From: Burkholderiaceae bacterium
GTDB lineage: Bacteria; Pseudomonadota; Gammaproteobacteria; Burkholderiales; Burkholderiaceae
NCBI GenBank assembly: GCA_017998575.1
Contig: JAGOCV010000253.1
Span: 1 to 6,002 of the forward strand
DNA: 6,002 nucleotides
Direction: 5' to 3'
Within the stretch, counting starts at the first letter, position 1, and the number at the start of each line of letters is the position of its first letter. Shown here piece after piece: positions 1 through 6,002 of this stretch. A program made the position numbers and the translations under genes. The notes under the pieces are model-generated. The model saw nothing but the letters and a program-made list of their open reading frames with translations, had not been told where the DNA came from and searched no databases.

Positions 1-835
1 CTTCGGCCGCCGCGGCATCCTTGGCCTGCCGTGCCTTCGCAGCTCGCAGCCCCCAGGCTCCGAAGCCCACCGGGATCAGCGTCGACACCGCCAGCCCTAC
101 CGGGTCCAGCGGGTCGTACTGCTCGGCCAGCTTGGTGTAGTCCGCAGCTTCCAAGATCGAGCGCACCGCCTGCTGCTGCGCCATGAACGACACCGGGCCG
201 CCCAGCGCCACCAGCCCTGCGGTCTGCGCCAGCGTGTTGCCGGCCATCGGCAGGCCCACACCCAGCGCGGTCACGCCGCCCACCACCGCGCCCACCTTGG
301 CGCGGGTGGCCAGATCGACGCCCTGCTGTTTCAACTCGTCGGCAACGGTCAGGCCCTCGTCAGCGCCAGTCATCAGCGCGCCGGGCAGGCCGCCCGTCGT
401 GGCCACGTAGCCCACCGCCTTGGATGCCACCCGCGCGAAGTCGAACACCAAGCGCTCAGCCGTGTGTGCCGTCTCGGGGTCGGGCTTGAACTCGTCGGCG
501 AAGCGCCGGCCCGGGTCGCCCAGGTCGAAGCTGGCGCCCTGCTCGCGCAGCTTCTTCGCCGCAGCATCGGCCTGCTGCCGCTCCTCGGCGGTCGGCACGC
601 TGAACATGCCCCGGCTGCTGGCCGTGCCCGTAGCGCCCAGCGTCTCACCGAAGGCGCCCAGCACGTCGGCCATGCCGCTGCCAGCCTGCACACCGCCGGC
701 CACCACACCGCGCGGCAGGGCCGTGGCCGTGCGCCAGGCGCTGAAACCGGCCGCCTGCTTGGGCACAGGCGGCGGACGCATCGCCGCGTCCTGCAGCGTG
801 CGCAGGTTGTCGTTCAGGAACAGGTCATCGAGCAC
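1..835 (-). CDS. T7 gp16-position internal virion (ejection) protein, N-terminal 278 residues; runs off the left edge
   Basis: Open frame of 278 codons with no stop before the window edge, so the C-terminal part is missing. I chose the GTG at 835-833 because GGAGG lies 6 nt upstream (846-842). The out-of-frame ATG at 828 stops after four codons. The protein begins MLDDLFLNDN and has a Pro-rich stretch (about 21-26), a Gly/Ala-rich region (40-72) and a charged helical stretch (82-105). Hydrophobic segments follow near 140-155, 181-218 and 245-263; the second includes VGAVVGGVTALGVGLPM. No lytic transglycosylase or other catalytic motif is visible in this part. It starts inside the end of the gp15-like gene (11-nt overlap). 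By position and the membrane-seeking segments I infer the large core protein that enters the cell envelope during DNA ejection, like T7 gp16. A different large virion-associated protein is possible. Reading frame is near certain; function is inferred. Confidence 0.72.
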   Translation of the reverse strand, partial: MLDDLFLNDNLRTLQDAAMRPPPVPKQAAGFSAWRTATALPRGVVAGGVQAGSGMADVLGAFGETLGATGTASSRGMFSVPTAEERQQADAAAKKLREQGASFDLGDPGRRFADEFKPDPETAHTAERLVFDFARVASKAVGYVATTGGLPGALMTGADEGLTVADELKQQGVDLATRAKVGAVVGGVTALGVGLPMAGNTLAQTAGLVALGGPVSFMAQQQAVRSILEAADYTKLAEQYDPLDPVGLAVSTLIPVGFGAWGLRAAKARQAKDAAAAE

Positions 836-2870
836 CGGGCGCCTCCACCATGATCGGCCGGCCCTGGGCGTTGGTCGCCACCGCGCCGCCGGCCAGCACC
901 GCGTAGCGGCCACGGCCAACGGTGCGCAGCGGCGCCGTGGGCAGGCTGGCCAGGAATTCGGCCGCCTCCACAGGCTGGCCGCGCACGTACACCTTCCCGT
1001 CAGGCAGTTGCGACTGCAGGGCCTGCGCGGGGTATTTCTCCAGGTGCTGCTCGAAAGCGTCTTCGGTCACGCCGGCCGGGATGATGACCTTCGAGCCGTT
1101 GCGCTGCACGATGTCGCCGCCCACGGCCAAGCGCACGGCGCCTGGGATGCTCATGCGCCGGCCGCTGTCGGCCGAGTAGCCCGCCCAGATCAGCTTTGCT
1201 GCGTCGCGCGCCATCTCCAGTTGCTGCGGGTTCGTGATGGCCCCACGCAGCTCGGCGTCAAGGCTCGCGGTCAGGCCGATCTCGGCGGAGTCGTCCATCT
1301 TGATGGTCTTCGCCTTCAGCGCTTCCTGGCCCTTCAAGATCAGTTCGCTGGTCGGCCGCCCCTCGGTCGTTCGCGCGGCGCCGTAGGCCAGGGCCAGGCC
1401 CAGGGCGCGGTCCTTGCCGTCGATCTGCATCGCCAGCGCCTGCGCCTGCTGTGGCGTCATCTGGCTGGCCAGCAGTTGCAGCCCGGTCGCCTTCTGGTCG
1501 GCGGGCATGCTGCTGAGCAGCTGCGCTACGGTCTGCGCCTCGGTGCTGGTCAGGGGAGACACAGGCCGTCCGGCCCAGGTCGCCGCCGTGTCGGCCAGCA
1601 GACTGCGCTGCTGCAGCTGATGCGCGATGCCAGGCAGGCCGCCCTGCAGGTTCAGGGGCTCGATGCGCGCCACGACGCCGCGCTCGTTTGCAGCCGTCAG
1701 CGGGTCGGCCTTGATGTCGGACTCGGCGCCGGCCAGCACCTTGCGCACCTGATCGCGCCGGGCGTCCAGTTCTGGGGTGCGGCCGCGCGTGGCAATCTCG
1801 GCATCCAGGGCCTGCAGCGCCGCGCGCTGGCGCTCCACCGGCTGCGCGGCCAGGCCTCCGGTCTGCACCGCTTGCTGCGCCAGGCGCACGATGCCCTGCT
1901 GGTAGGGCGTGCCGGCCGTCGCCCGCTGCACGCGCTCCAGATAGGCCGGGTCCAGCACCGTGCCCTTGTCGGCCAGGGCCTGGAAGGTCTGGAACTCCGC
2001 TTCGGCGTGCTTCAGCCGGCGCTCGTTCTCTCGCTCGGCGCGGGCGGCGCGCAGTTCGGACTGCTGCTGGTGCTGCAGCCGGTACACCTGCGCCCGGTCC
2101 AGCAGTTCGCTGCGGCGCTGCGGGTCCAGGTCGGGCAGCGAGGCCACCAGCTTCTCGGCCTCTTTCAGCGCGGCCGGGTCGTAGCGCCCCGCGCTCAGTG
2201 CCGTGTGCGCCTGCGTGTACTGCGTGCGTTCCTTCCACAGCTGGCCCGTGGCCGCGATCTTCTCGGGTGCCCAGCCCGCCGTCGGCCCGAGGGTCTGCAG
2301 CGACTCCAGCACCTTGGCCTGGATGGCGGCGCCCTTGCCCGGCTCGGCCAAGTAGTCGCGCTGCCACTGCTCCAGACTCTGCGTGATGCCAGCGCCGATC
2401 TCGCCCTGCTGCCGCTTGACAACCGTGCGGCCCAGGCTGCGGGACAGCGTGCCGTCGAGTTGCACAAGCTGGGACTGCGCGCTGGTGCGGTAGCCCTCGC
2501 GCACGGCGGCCAGGCCTTCGCCGGTCAGCTTGCCGGATCGGTCTCGCCACACCTTCTCCGCCTCGGCAGCCGGGATGGCGCCGCTGTTCACCTGCTCGCC
2601 GATCTCGTCGTGCAGCTCGCGCAGGCGCTGCTGCGTACCCTGAAGCTGCAGCATGTCCTGCTGTTTCGCTGCGGCCTCTTGCACCTGCTGCTGATGCTCG
2701 AACTCGGCCAGTCGCTGCCGCGTCTCCTGCGCCATCAGGTCGGCGCCTGTGTCGCGCAAGATCGAGCCGATGCCGGCCAAGGCTTGAGCGGGCGCGGTAC
2801 TGAGCTGCGCACCGATGGGCACGGCGCGCCCCTGGATGGCGCGCGGCTGCGTGCGGGGAATGGTGGCCAT
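825..2870 (-). CDS. T7 gp15-like internal virion core / DNA ejection protein (681 aa)
   Basis: Complete 681-residue frame, ATG at 2870 and TGA at 827-825. GAGGAG 8 nt upstream of the ATG supports the start. T7 gp15 is about 750 residues, so the size fits. The chain is almost wholly helical, rich in Gln, Ala and Glu. It has likely coiled coils at about 45-93 (Gln-rich) and 253-300 (many Arg/Glu). A more beta-like C-terminal part (573-681) contains VIIPAGV (595-601) followed by TEDAFEQHLEKY, which I recall from core proteins of T7-like prophages. There is no signal peptide, membrane segment or catalytic motif. It lies between gp14-like and gp16-position genes, 1 nt after the former and overlapping the latter by 11 nt. 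The known family role is to form, with gp14 and gp16, the internal core and later the periplasmic part of the ejection channel. Assignment is from order, size and composition; pairwise identity to T7 gp15 is likely low. Confidence 0.8.
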   Translation of the reverse strand: MATIPRTQPRAIQGRAVPIGAQLSTAPAQALAGIGSILRDTGADLMAQETRQRLAEFEHQQQVQEAAAKQQDMLQLQGTQQRLRELHDEIGEQVNSGAIPAAEAEKVWRDRSGKLTGEGLAAVREGYRTSAQSQLVQLDGTLSRSLGRTVVKRQQGEIGAGITQSLEQWQRDYLAEPGKGAAIQAKVLESLQTLGPTAGWAPEKIAATGQLWKERTQYTQAHTALSAGRYDPAALKEAEKLVASLPDLDPQRRSELLDRAQVYRLQHQQQSELRAARAERENERRLKHAEAEFQTFQALADKGTVLDPAYLERVQRATAGTPYQQGIVRLAQQAVQTGGLAAQPVERQRAALQALDAEIATRGRTPELDARRDQVRKVLAGAESDIKADPLTAANERGVVARIEPLNLQGGLPGIAHQLQQRSLLADTAATWAGRPVSPLTSTEAQTVAQLLSSMPADQKATGLQLLASQMTPQQAQALAMQIDGKDRALGLALAYGAARTTEGRPTSELILKGQEALKAKTIKMDDSAEIGLTASLDAELRGAITNPQQLEMARDAAKLIWAGYSADSGRRMSIPGAVRLAVGGDIVQRNGSKVIIPAGVTEDAFEQHLEKYPAQALQSQLPDGKVYVRGQPVEAAEFLASLPTAPLRTVGRGRYAVLAGGAVATNAQGRPIMVEAPGAR
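842..846 (-). promoter_or_regulatory. Shine-Dalgarno site of the gp16-position gene
   Basis: GGAGG on the minus strand lies 6 nt before the GTG at 835-833. It sits inside the last codons of the gp15-like gene. It decides the start of the downstream gene, which has no in-frame ATG until residue 19. Confidence 0.75.
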
Positions 2871-2871
2871 C

Positions 2872-3396
2872 TCAGTAGCTCCTCGTGCTCTTGTCGATCA
2901 CCGGGGCCGGAGCCTGCTGGTTGCTCCAGCCCGGGCCGTTGGCCCGCCAGCCCGATGCCTTCATGCCTTGCGCGCCCGCACTCAGCAGCGTGCCGAAGGC
3001 CTGCAGGTTGGCGGCGCGGCGCGCTTGCCGTCCGGCGATGCGTGTGATCTGCGCTCGAGCATTGAGCTGGCGGCCGGTCTGCTCACCGCGCAGGATGGCC
3101 AGCTCGGCGTCTGTCTCGCTGTCGGTCATCACCTCGCGTTCGGCGTCCAGCGCGCTGCCCTCGCCGATCTTGACACCGCTTGCCGCCACGGCCGCCAGCA
3201 GCTGGCCGCGCACCGCGCGCCCCTCGCGGCGGTAGGTCCGGGCCATCAGCGCAGCGTTGTCGCGCTCCATGGCCGCCTGATAGTCCATGTCGGCCGCTTC
3301 CAGCCGGGCATTGGCCTCCGCCGTGCGGCCGGCGCTGATCTGGCTGCCGATCTGCAGGCCGGTGCCGGCGATCATGAGCGCGGCGGGGTTACACAT
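2872..3396 (-). CDS. T7 gp14-like internal virion core protein (174 aa)
   Basis: Complete 174-residue frame, ATG at 3396 and TGA at 2874-2872, with GGAGGG 6 nt upstream of the start. T7 gp14 is 196 residues. The sequence opens with MCNPAALMIAGTGL; an MC start followed by a short hydrophobic stretch (4-20) is typical of the family. A long Ala/Arg/Glu-rich helix (22-70) follows, then the turn ASGVKIGEGSALD (72-84), which I recognise as the most conserved motif of gp14-like core proteins. A second helical stretch (85-132) leads to a Gly-rich tail containing two GW pairs (149-150, 156-157). In T7, gp14 is ejected first and is thought to sit in the host outer membrane as the outer part of the DNA-translocation channel. 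The start overlaps the end of the gp13-like gene by 8 nt and the stop is 1 nt before the gp15-like ATG. Confidence 0.85.
   Translation of the reverse strand: MCNPAALMIAGTGLQIGSQISAGRTAEANARLEAADMDYQAAMERDNAALMARTYRREGRAVRGQLLAAVAASGVKIGEGSALDAEREVMTDSETDAELAILRGEQTGRQLNARAQITRIAGRQARRAANLQAFGTLLSAGAQGMKASGWRANGPGWSNQQAPAPVIDKSTRSY
2879..2884 (-). promoter_or_regulatory. Shine-Dalgarno site of the gp15-like gene
   Basis: GAGGAG on the minus strand, 8 nt before the ATG at 2870. It lies within the final codons of the gp14-like gene, so ribosomes ending there can restart one base after its stop codon. Confidence 0.75.
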
Positions 3397-3823
3397 TGCT
3401 GGCCCTCCAAGTGAACAGGTAGAAGGCGCCTCCCGGCCCTAGCGGTCGCGGGTGGATGGTGAATCCCAGGAAGCGCAGGAAGCGCAGCGCGCGGCGGTGC
3501 TCGCGGTGCACTAGGTTGGCCAGCTCGCCGTACTGCCGGCGCCAGCCATCGACCACACCCGCCGACACCATGGCCATGGCCCGGCGCGGCACCTCGGCAA
3601 TCAGCGTCGTGCACAGCATCCATGGAATGGCCGGGCCGTGCTCAGGCTCGTTGACGCCGAACAGGCACACCAGCCGGCCATCCATGGTCAAGGCCTGCGC
3701 CGGCACGCCGTCGATGCAGTGCAGGGTCAGGCCCGCGGCGTCGAGCTCGGCTGCGTCCTCGGGACACAGGCGCCAGGACAACTCCGCGCGGTGCGCTTGC
3801 GTGGCCGGTTCAATGGTCAGCAT
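3389..3823 (-). CDS. T7 gp13-like virion assembly protein with GNAT-type fold (144 aa)
   Basis: The frame stays open to 3922, but the real start is most likely the ATG at 3823-3821. It shares one base with the stop codon of the nozzle gene (TGATG) and has AGGGGG 6 nt upstream. That gives 144 residues, against 138 for T7 gp13. The 33 extra codons upstream are the nozzle C-terminus read out of frame. Visible motifs: an Asp/Glu helix at 18-27, DGRLVCLFGV (48-57), IPWML (66-70), and LANLV followed by ALRFLRFLGF (101-105, 112-121). The last is the C-terminal helix-strand signature of GNAT-like folds, and the whole matches the gp13/DUF2833 pattern as I remember it. The acetyl-CoA pyrophosphate loop (Q/R-x-x-G-x-G/A) is not recognisable after the TTLI strand, so catalysis is doubtful. 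Known T7 gp13 is needed for morphogenesis; its exact role is unclear. The gene overlaps the gp14-like gene by 8 nt. Confidence 0.8.
   Translation of the reverse strand: MLTIEPATQAHRAELSWRLCPEDAAELDAAGLTLHCIDGVPAQALTMDGRLVCLFGVNEPEHGPAIPWMLCTTLIAEVPRRAMAMVSAGVVDGWRRQYGELANLVHREHRRALRFLRFLGFTIHPRPLGPGGAFYLFTWRASNV
3403..3408 (-). promoter_or_regulatory. Shine-Dalgarno site of the gp14-like gene
   Basis: GGAGGG on the minus strand, 6 nt before the ATG at 3396 and inside the 3' end of the gp13-like gene. It is one of the strongest ribosome binding sites in the window. Confidence 0.8.
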
Positions 3824-6002
3824 CAGCCACCCCCTACCGAGTGCGTGCGGATTGCGGCCAACAGGTGCAGCGGGAATGGGTCCGACTGAATGATGCTGAT
3901 CTCGCTGTCGCCGCGCTCCCACCCCTGCAGCGTGACGCGCACCAGACCCGTGAACGGGAACGGCGGGGCGTCCAGCACGTCAGGGCCGAAGCGCCGCGTG
4001 GGAAGTTCTTGCTCGTTGCCCTGGTTGTTCTGCACCGAACCAGGCAGGGAATCCAGCAGCCGCAGGTAGAACTGACCCGTGCGCGCCGCCTGCCCCTGGG
4101 CGCTGCCCATAGCACCCTGAACCTCGGGCGTCAGCAGCGTGATGCGCGACTCGAACGGCAAGCCGATCAGCACGCGCTCGGCGTCCCGGGGCAACACCAC
4201 GTTGCCATCGGCGGGCACGGTCTGCGGCGTCATCTTGGCGCCGTCCGCCAGGATGGCCGCCGTCTTGCCCACCAGGTGCGGCACAGCAAAGGTGTCCGTG
4301 GCGGCGCCGTCGAAGGCGATGCCGCAGTCCACCGTGAATCCGAAGTTCGGGGCCTCGATGCCTTCTGGCGGCACGTAGCTGGTCGGCCACGGCTCCCAGT
4401 CCTCCTCCAGCCGCTCCAGGTAACGCACCGTCGCGCCGTCCACCGTGCGGCGCACGATCACCCACACCTGCTCGCTGTCGCTGGTCGGCATGGTGGCCAC
4501 GCACTCCACCACGCCATCGGTTTCGTGCAACGCCCAGGCCAGCACGCTGGGCTGCTGGTCGCGGTCAATGGTGCAGCTCAGCAGGGCCCCGTCACCGCGC
4601 ACAGCCCAAACCAAGCTGTCGGGCTCCTGCGCGTAGGCCATCGACACGATGCCGCCAGCCGTCAGGTGCTCGCTGAGCGCCGTCACGTCCGGCGCGCTGA
4701 ACCCGTCGAAGTCGTAGCGGTAGCCGAAGGCCCGCACCTTGCGGCCGGCGCGCTGCACAAAGATGGCCTCACGGTTGATCTGCAGCGGGCGCACCTGCGC
4801 GCAGCCGTGGGTGCTCTCCAGCTTGATGCGCACGTTCGTGGGCGTGATGGGCTTCTCCACCCCGCCGCGCATGCTGTTCTCGCCGGACTGCGTGAGAACC
4901 GCCAACTCCTGCGCGCCCGTCAAGTACACGATGGCCGTGCTGTCGTCGCTGTCGATGGTGAAGGCGAAGCTGTCGCTGTCGTCCGTCCAGCGCTCGAAGT
5001 CCAGCAGCTCGCCGATGCGCGAGCCCCACACGGTGCGGGGCTTGAGGGTGTTCCCGGCCACGATCAGGCGCTGCTGGTAGATGGTGCCGGTGCGCGGGTA
5101 GCCGTAGGCCGCCGACCAGACCACCGGCTCCAAGCTCCAACTCAGGGCCGGCGCCGCCACCGTGGCGCTCAGCTCGCGCAGGATGCGCGCATTCACCACG
5201 GTGGTGCTGGTGTAGCCCGTGATGCGGCACAGCCCGGCATTGATGCGCACGATGGCGCCCACGTTGTCCGCACGCCAGCCAGCCGCGCCCAGGGTCAGCG
5301 TGATGATGGTGCCCACCGGGTCTTTGGCGCTCGGCGTGCACGTTGTCTGCGGGCTGCTGTCCACCGTCCATTGCCCGGCCGTCAGCGAGGTGCTGGCGAA
5401 GGCCCGCGTGATCTCCACCGTCACCACCGTGGTGCTGGTGTACCCGGTGATGACGGCCAGGCCCGCGTCGAAGATGACGCCACGCCCGACATCCGCCGCC
5501 AGGAACGTGGCGCCCGAGGCGGTCAAGGTGCGCCCCACGCCCACCGTGGCATCGCTTAGCGTGGCCGACGCTGCCGGCTTGAACCCGACCTCATCGAATG
5601 GCTGCTGCGTGAACGGCGCGGGGCTCAAAACCCAGGTGCTCGCCCCAAGACGCTGAAGGCGCTGCACCGGGTGCGATGGGTGGAACAGCCACAGCGTGGA
5701 ATCGCTCTGTGCCCAGTCCAGCTGCGCCAGGTCCGACGACGAATACGGGCTGGCCAAGGTCGTGACGACAGCGCCGGCCGAGTCGCGCACGCGCACCTGC
5801 AGGTTCCCGAACTCCAGCATCCAGGCTGAGGTGCTTCCCTCGTTGAAGGCCACCAGCACGCTGGCGCCAGCTGTAGCCGACAGCGCCGCCGCGATGTAGC
5901 GCAACCCTGGCCGGCGCCGCACGCCGCCATGCTTCACCGGGTAGGCGTTGCGGCAGCGCTTGAGCCCGTAGGCGTAGCGGTCCATATCCGTGCGCCCCAT
6001 GG
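3823..6002 (-). CDS. Phage tail nozzle / tail-tube-like protein with two E1-FCCH-like repeats; 5' end outside the window
   Basis: At least 725 residues, ending at TGA 3825-3823. The first ATG in view (6000) is probably internal: it opens GRTDMDRYAYGLKRCRN and then HGGVRRRPG (24-32). Relatives usually carry this block some 15-30 residues after the start, often after an LAP-type lead-in. Next come MLEFG (61-65) and WLFHPSHPVQRL (104-115). Two related beta domains at about 148-212 and 228-288 share ITGYTSTTVV (184-193, 260-269); such regions are often annotated as ubiquitin-activating E1 FCCH domains. Then GYPRTGTIYQQRLIVAG (300-316), TVWGS (323-327), and a blade-like region 417-532 containing VWAVRGDGALL, LAWALHETDGVV and RYLERLEE. 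The C-terminal part has RFGPDVLDAPPFPFTG (670-685). The family is the distal tail-tube protein of short-tailed phages. Its place directly before the gp13-gp16 series matches T7 gp12 (tail tubular protein B, nozzle). Role is inferred from family and position; clear sequence similarity to T7 gp12 is not obvious. Confidence 0.85.
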   Translation of the reverse strand, partial: MGRTDMDRYAYGLKRCRNAYPVKHGGVRRRPGLRYIAAALSATAGASVLVAFNEGSTSAWMLEFGNLQVRVRDSAGAVVTTLASPYSSSDLAQLDWAQSDSTLWLFHPSHPVQRLQRLGASTWVLSPAPFTQQPFDEVGFKPAASATLSDATVGVGRTLTASGATFLAADVGRGVIFDAGLAVITGYTSTTVVTVEITRAFASTSLTAGQWTVDSSPQTTCTPSAKDPVGTIITLTLGAAGWRADNVGAIVRINAGLCRITGYTSTTVVNARILRELSATVAAPALSWSLEPVVWSAAYGYPRTGTIYQQRLIVAGNTLKPRTVWGSRIGELLDFERWTDDSDSFAFTIDSDDSTAIVYLTGAQELAVLTQSGENSMRGGVEKPITPTNVRIKLESTHGCAQVRPLQINREAIFVQRAGRKVRAFGYRYDFDGFSAPDVTALSEHLTAGGIVSMAYAQEPDSLVWAVRGDGALLSCTIDRDQQPSVLAWALHETDGVVECVATMPTSDSEQVWVIVRRTVDGATVRYLERLEEDWEPWPTSYVPPEGIEAPNFGFTVDCGIAFDGAATDTFAVPHLVGKTAAILADGAKMTPQTVPADGNVVLPRDAERVLIGLPFESRITLLTPEVQGAMGSAQGQAARTGQFYLRLLDSLPGSVQNNQGNEQELPTRRFGPDVLDAPPFPFTGLVRVTLQGWERGDSEISIIQSDPFPLHLLAAIRTHSVGGG
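3830..3835 (-). promoter_or_regulatory. Shine-Dalgarno site of the gp13-like gene
   Basis: AGGGGG on the minus strand, 6 nt before the ATG at 3823. It overlaps the Gly-rich last codons (SVGGG) of the nozzle gene and settles the start in favour of 3823 over the upstream ATG at 3922. Confidence 0.6.
5195..5224 (-). repeat. Direct repeat copy 2, within the second FCCH-like domain of the nozzle gene
   Basis: A 30-nt segment matching 5423-5452 at 27 of 30 positions, in the same orientation and 228 nt (76 codons) away. It encodes ITGYTSTTVV at residues 260-269. The flanking sequence is more diverged, so this is the conserved core of a duplicated protein domain rather than a mobile or regulatory repeat. 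Confidence 0.8.
5423..5452 (-). repeat. Direct repeat copy 1, within the first FCCH-like domain of the nozzle gene
   Basis: Partner of 5195-5224, with three mismatches in 30 nt. It encodes the same ITGYTSTTVV decapeptide at residues 184-193. The in-frame spacing of 76 codons equals the period of the protein domain. Confidence 0.8.

Noticed and set aside
373..708. A 111-codon minus-strand frame
   Set aside because: It overlaps the 278-codon gp16-position frame, which has a strong SD site and continues through the edge. The short frame is Arg/Ala/Trp/Cys-rich and shadow-like.
1258..2550. A 430-codon minus-strand frame inside the gp15-like gene
   Set aside because: It is an Ala/Arg/Gly-rich frame-shifted reading of the 681-residue gene, with no plausible independent start.
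420..3047. An 875-codon plus-strand open frame, the longest in the window
   Set aside because: Its first codon positions lie opposite the third positions of the minus-strand gp15-like gene. Those are nearly always G or C, so T-initial stop codons are suppressed on the other strand. The translation is Arg/Leu/Gln/His-rich without domain pattern and crosses two minus-strand genes that have motifs and SD sites.
3824..3922. 33-residue N-terminal extension of the gp13-like protein from ATG 3922
   Set aside because: This part is the nozzle C-terminus in another frame. The ATG at 3823 has an SD site, the TGATG coupling motif and gives the family's usual length.
5196..5208. CACCAC-N-GTGGTG inverted repeats in both copies of the 30-nt repeat
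   Set aside because: A one-base centre cannot form a hairpin loop, and the symmetry follows from adjacent Thr (ACC) and Val (GTG) codons of the repeated TTVV motif.
3841..5559. A 572-codon plus-strand open frame
   Set aside because: Same antisense phase against the nozzle gene (first positions opposite third positions). Composition is His/Arg/Gly-rich and no ribosome site or domain is seen.
5998..6000. ATG at 6000 as the true start of the nozzle gene
   Set aside because: The GRTD...YGLKRCRN block directly after it is normally internal in this family, and the frame is open to the window edge. The gene is best treated as 5'-partial.
1..6002. Search for tRNA, CRISPR array, template/variable repeat pair of a diversity-generating retroelement, att sites, terminators, insertion sequences
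   Set aside because: Nothing convincing was seen by eye. Coding sequence fills the window, and the only repeat pair is the in-gene domain duplication.

Overview
The window is a block of GC-rich phage virion genes, all read on the minus strand, from right to left as printed. It belongs to a podovirus-like (short-tailed) phage or prophage. The strong G/C bias at third codon positions suggests a GC-rich proteobacterial host; a betaproteobacterium such as a Burkholderiales member is my best guess. No host gene, integrase, att site or tRNA is present, so the sequence does not show whether this is an integrated prophage or a free phage.

Layout in transcription order, from high to low coordinates: (1) 6002-3823, a large tail nozzle / tail-tube-like protein whose true start lies beyond the window edge; (2) 3823-3389, a 144-residue GNAT-fold-like protein resembling T7 gp13; (3) 3396-2872, a 174-residue T7 gp14-like core protein; (4) 2870-825, a 681-residue T7 gp15-like core protein; (5) 835-1, the first 278 residues of a protein in the T7 gp16 position, running off the left edge. 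Product sizes (over 725, 144, 174 and 681 residues, then a long open frame) follow the T7 series gp12-gp13-gp14-gp15-gp16. Family assignments rest on recognised motifs, size and gene order, not on a database search.

The five genes are packed without usable intergenic space. The junctions are a 1-nt stop/start overlap (TGATG), an 8-nt overlap, a 1-nt gap and an 11-nt overlap. Each internal start has a purine-rich Shine-Dalgarno (SD) sequence 6-8 nt upstream. This indicates a single translationally coupled transcription unit, and no promoter or terminator is visible inside it. By analogy with T7, the nozzle protein forms the distal tail tube. The gp14-, gp15- and gp16-like proteins form the internal core that is ejected into the host envelope to build a DNA-translocation channel. 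The gp13-like protein probably helps assembly.

I see no clearly undescribed system. The points most worth a second look are the duplicated domain in the nozzle protein, the apparently non-catalytic GNAT-like protein, and the hydrophobic N-terminal region of the gp16-position protein. Long plus-strand open frames (for example 420-3047 and 3841-5559) are antisense artefacts of codon bias.
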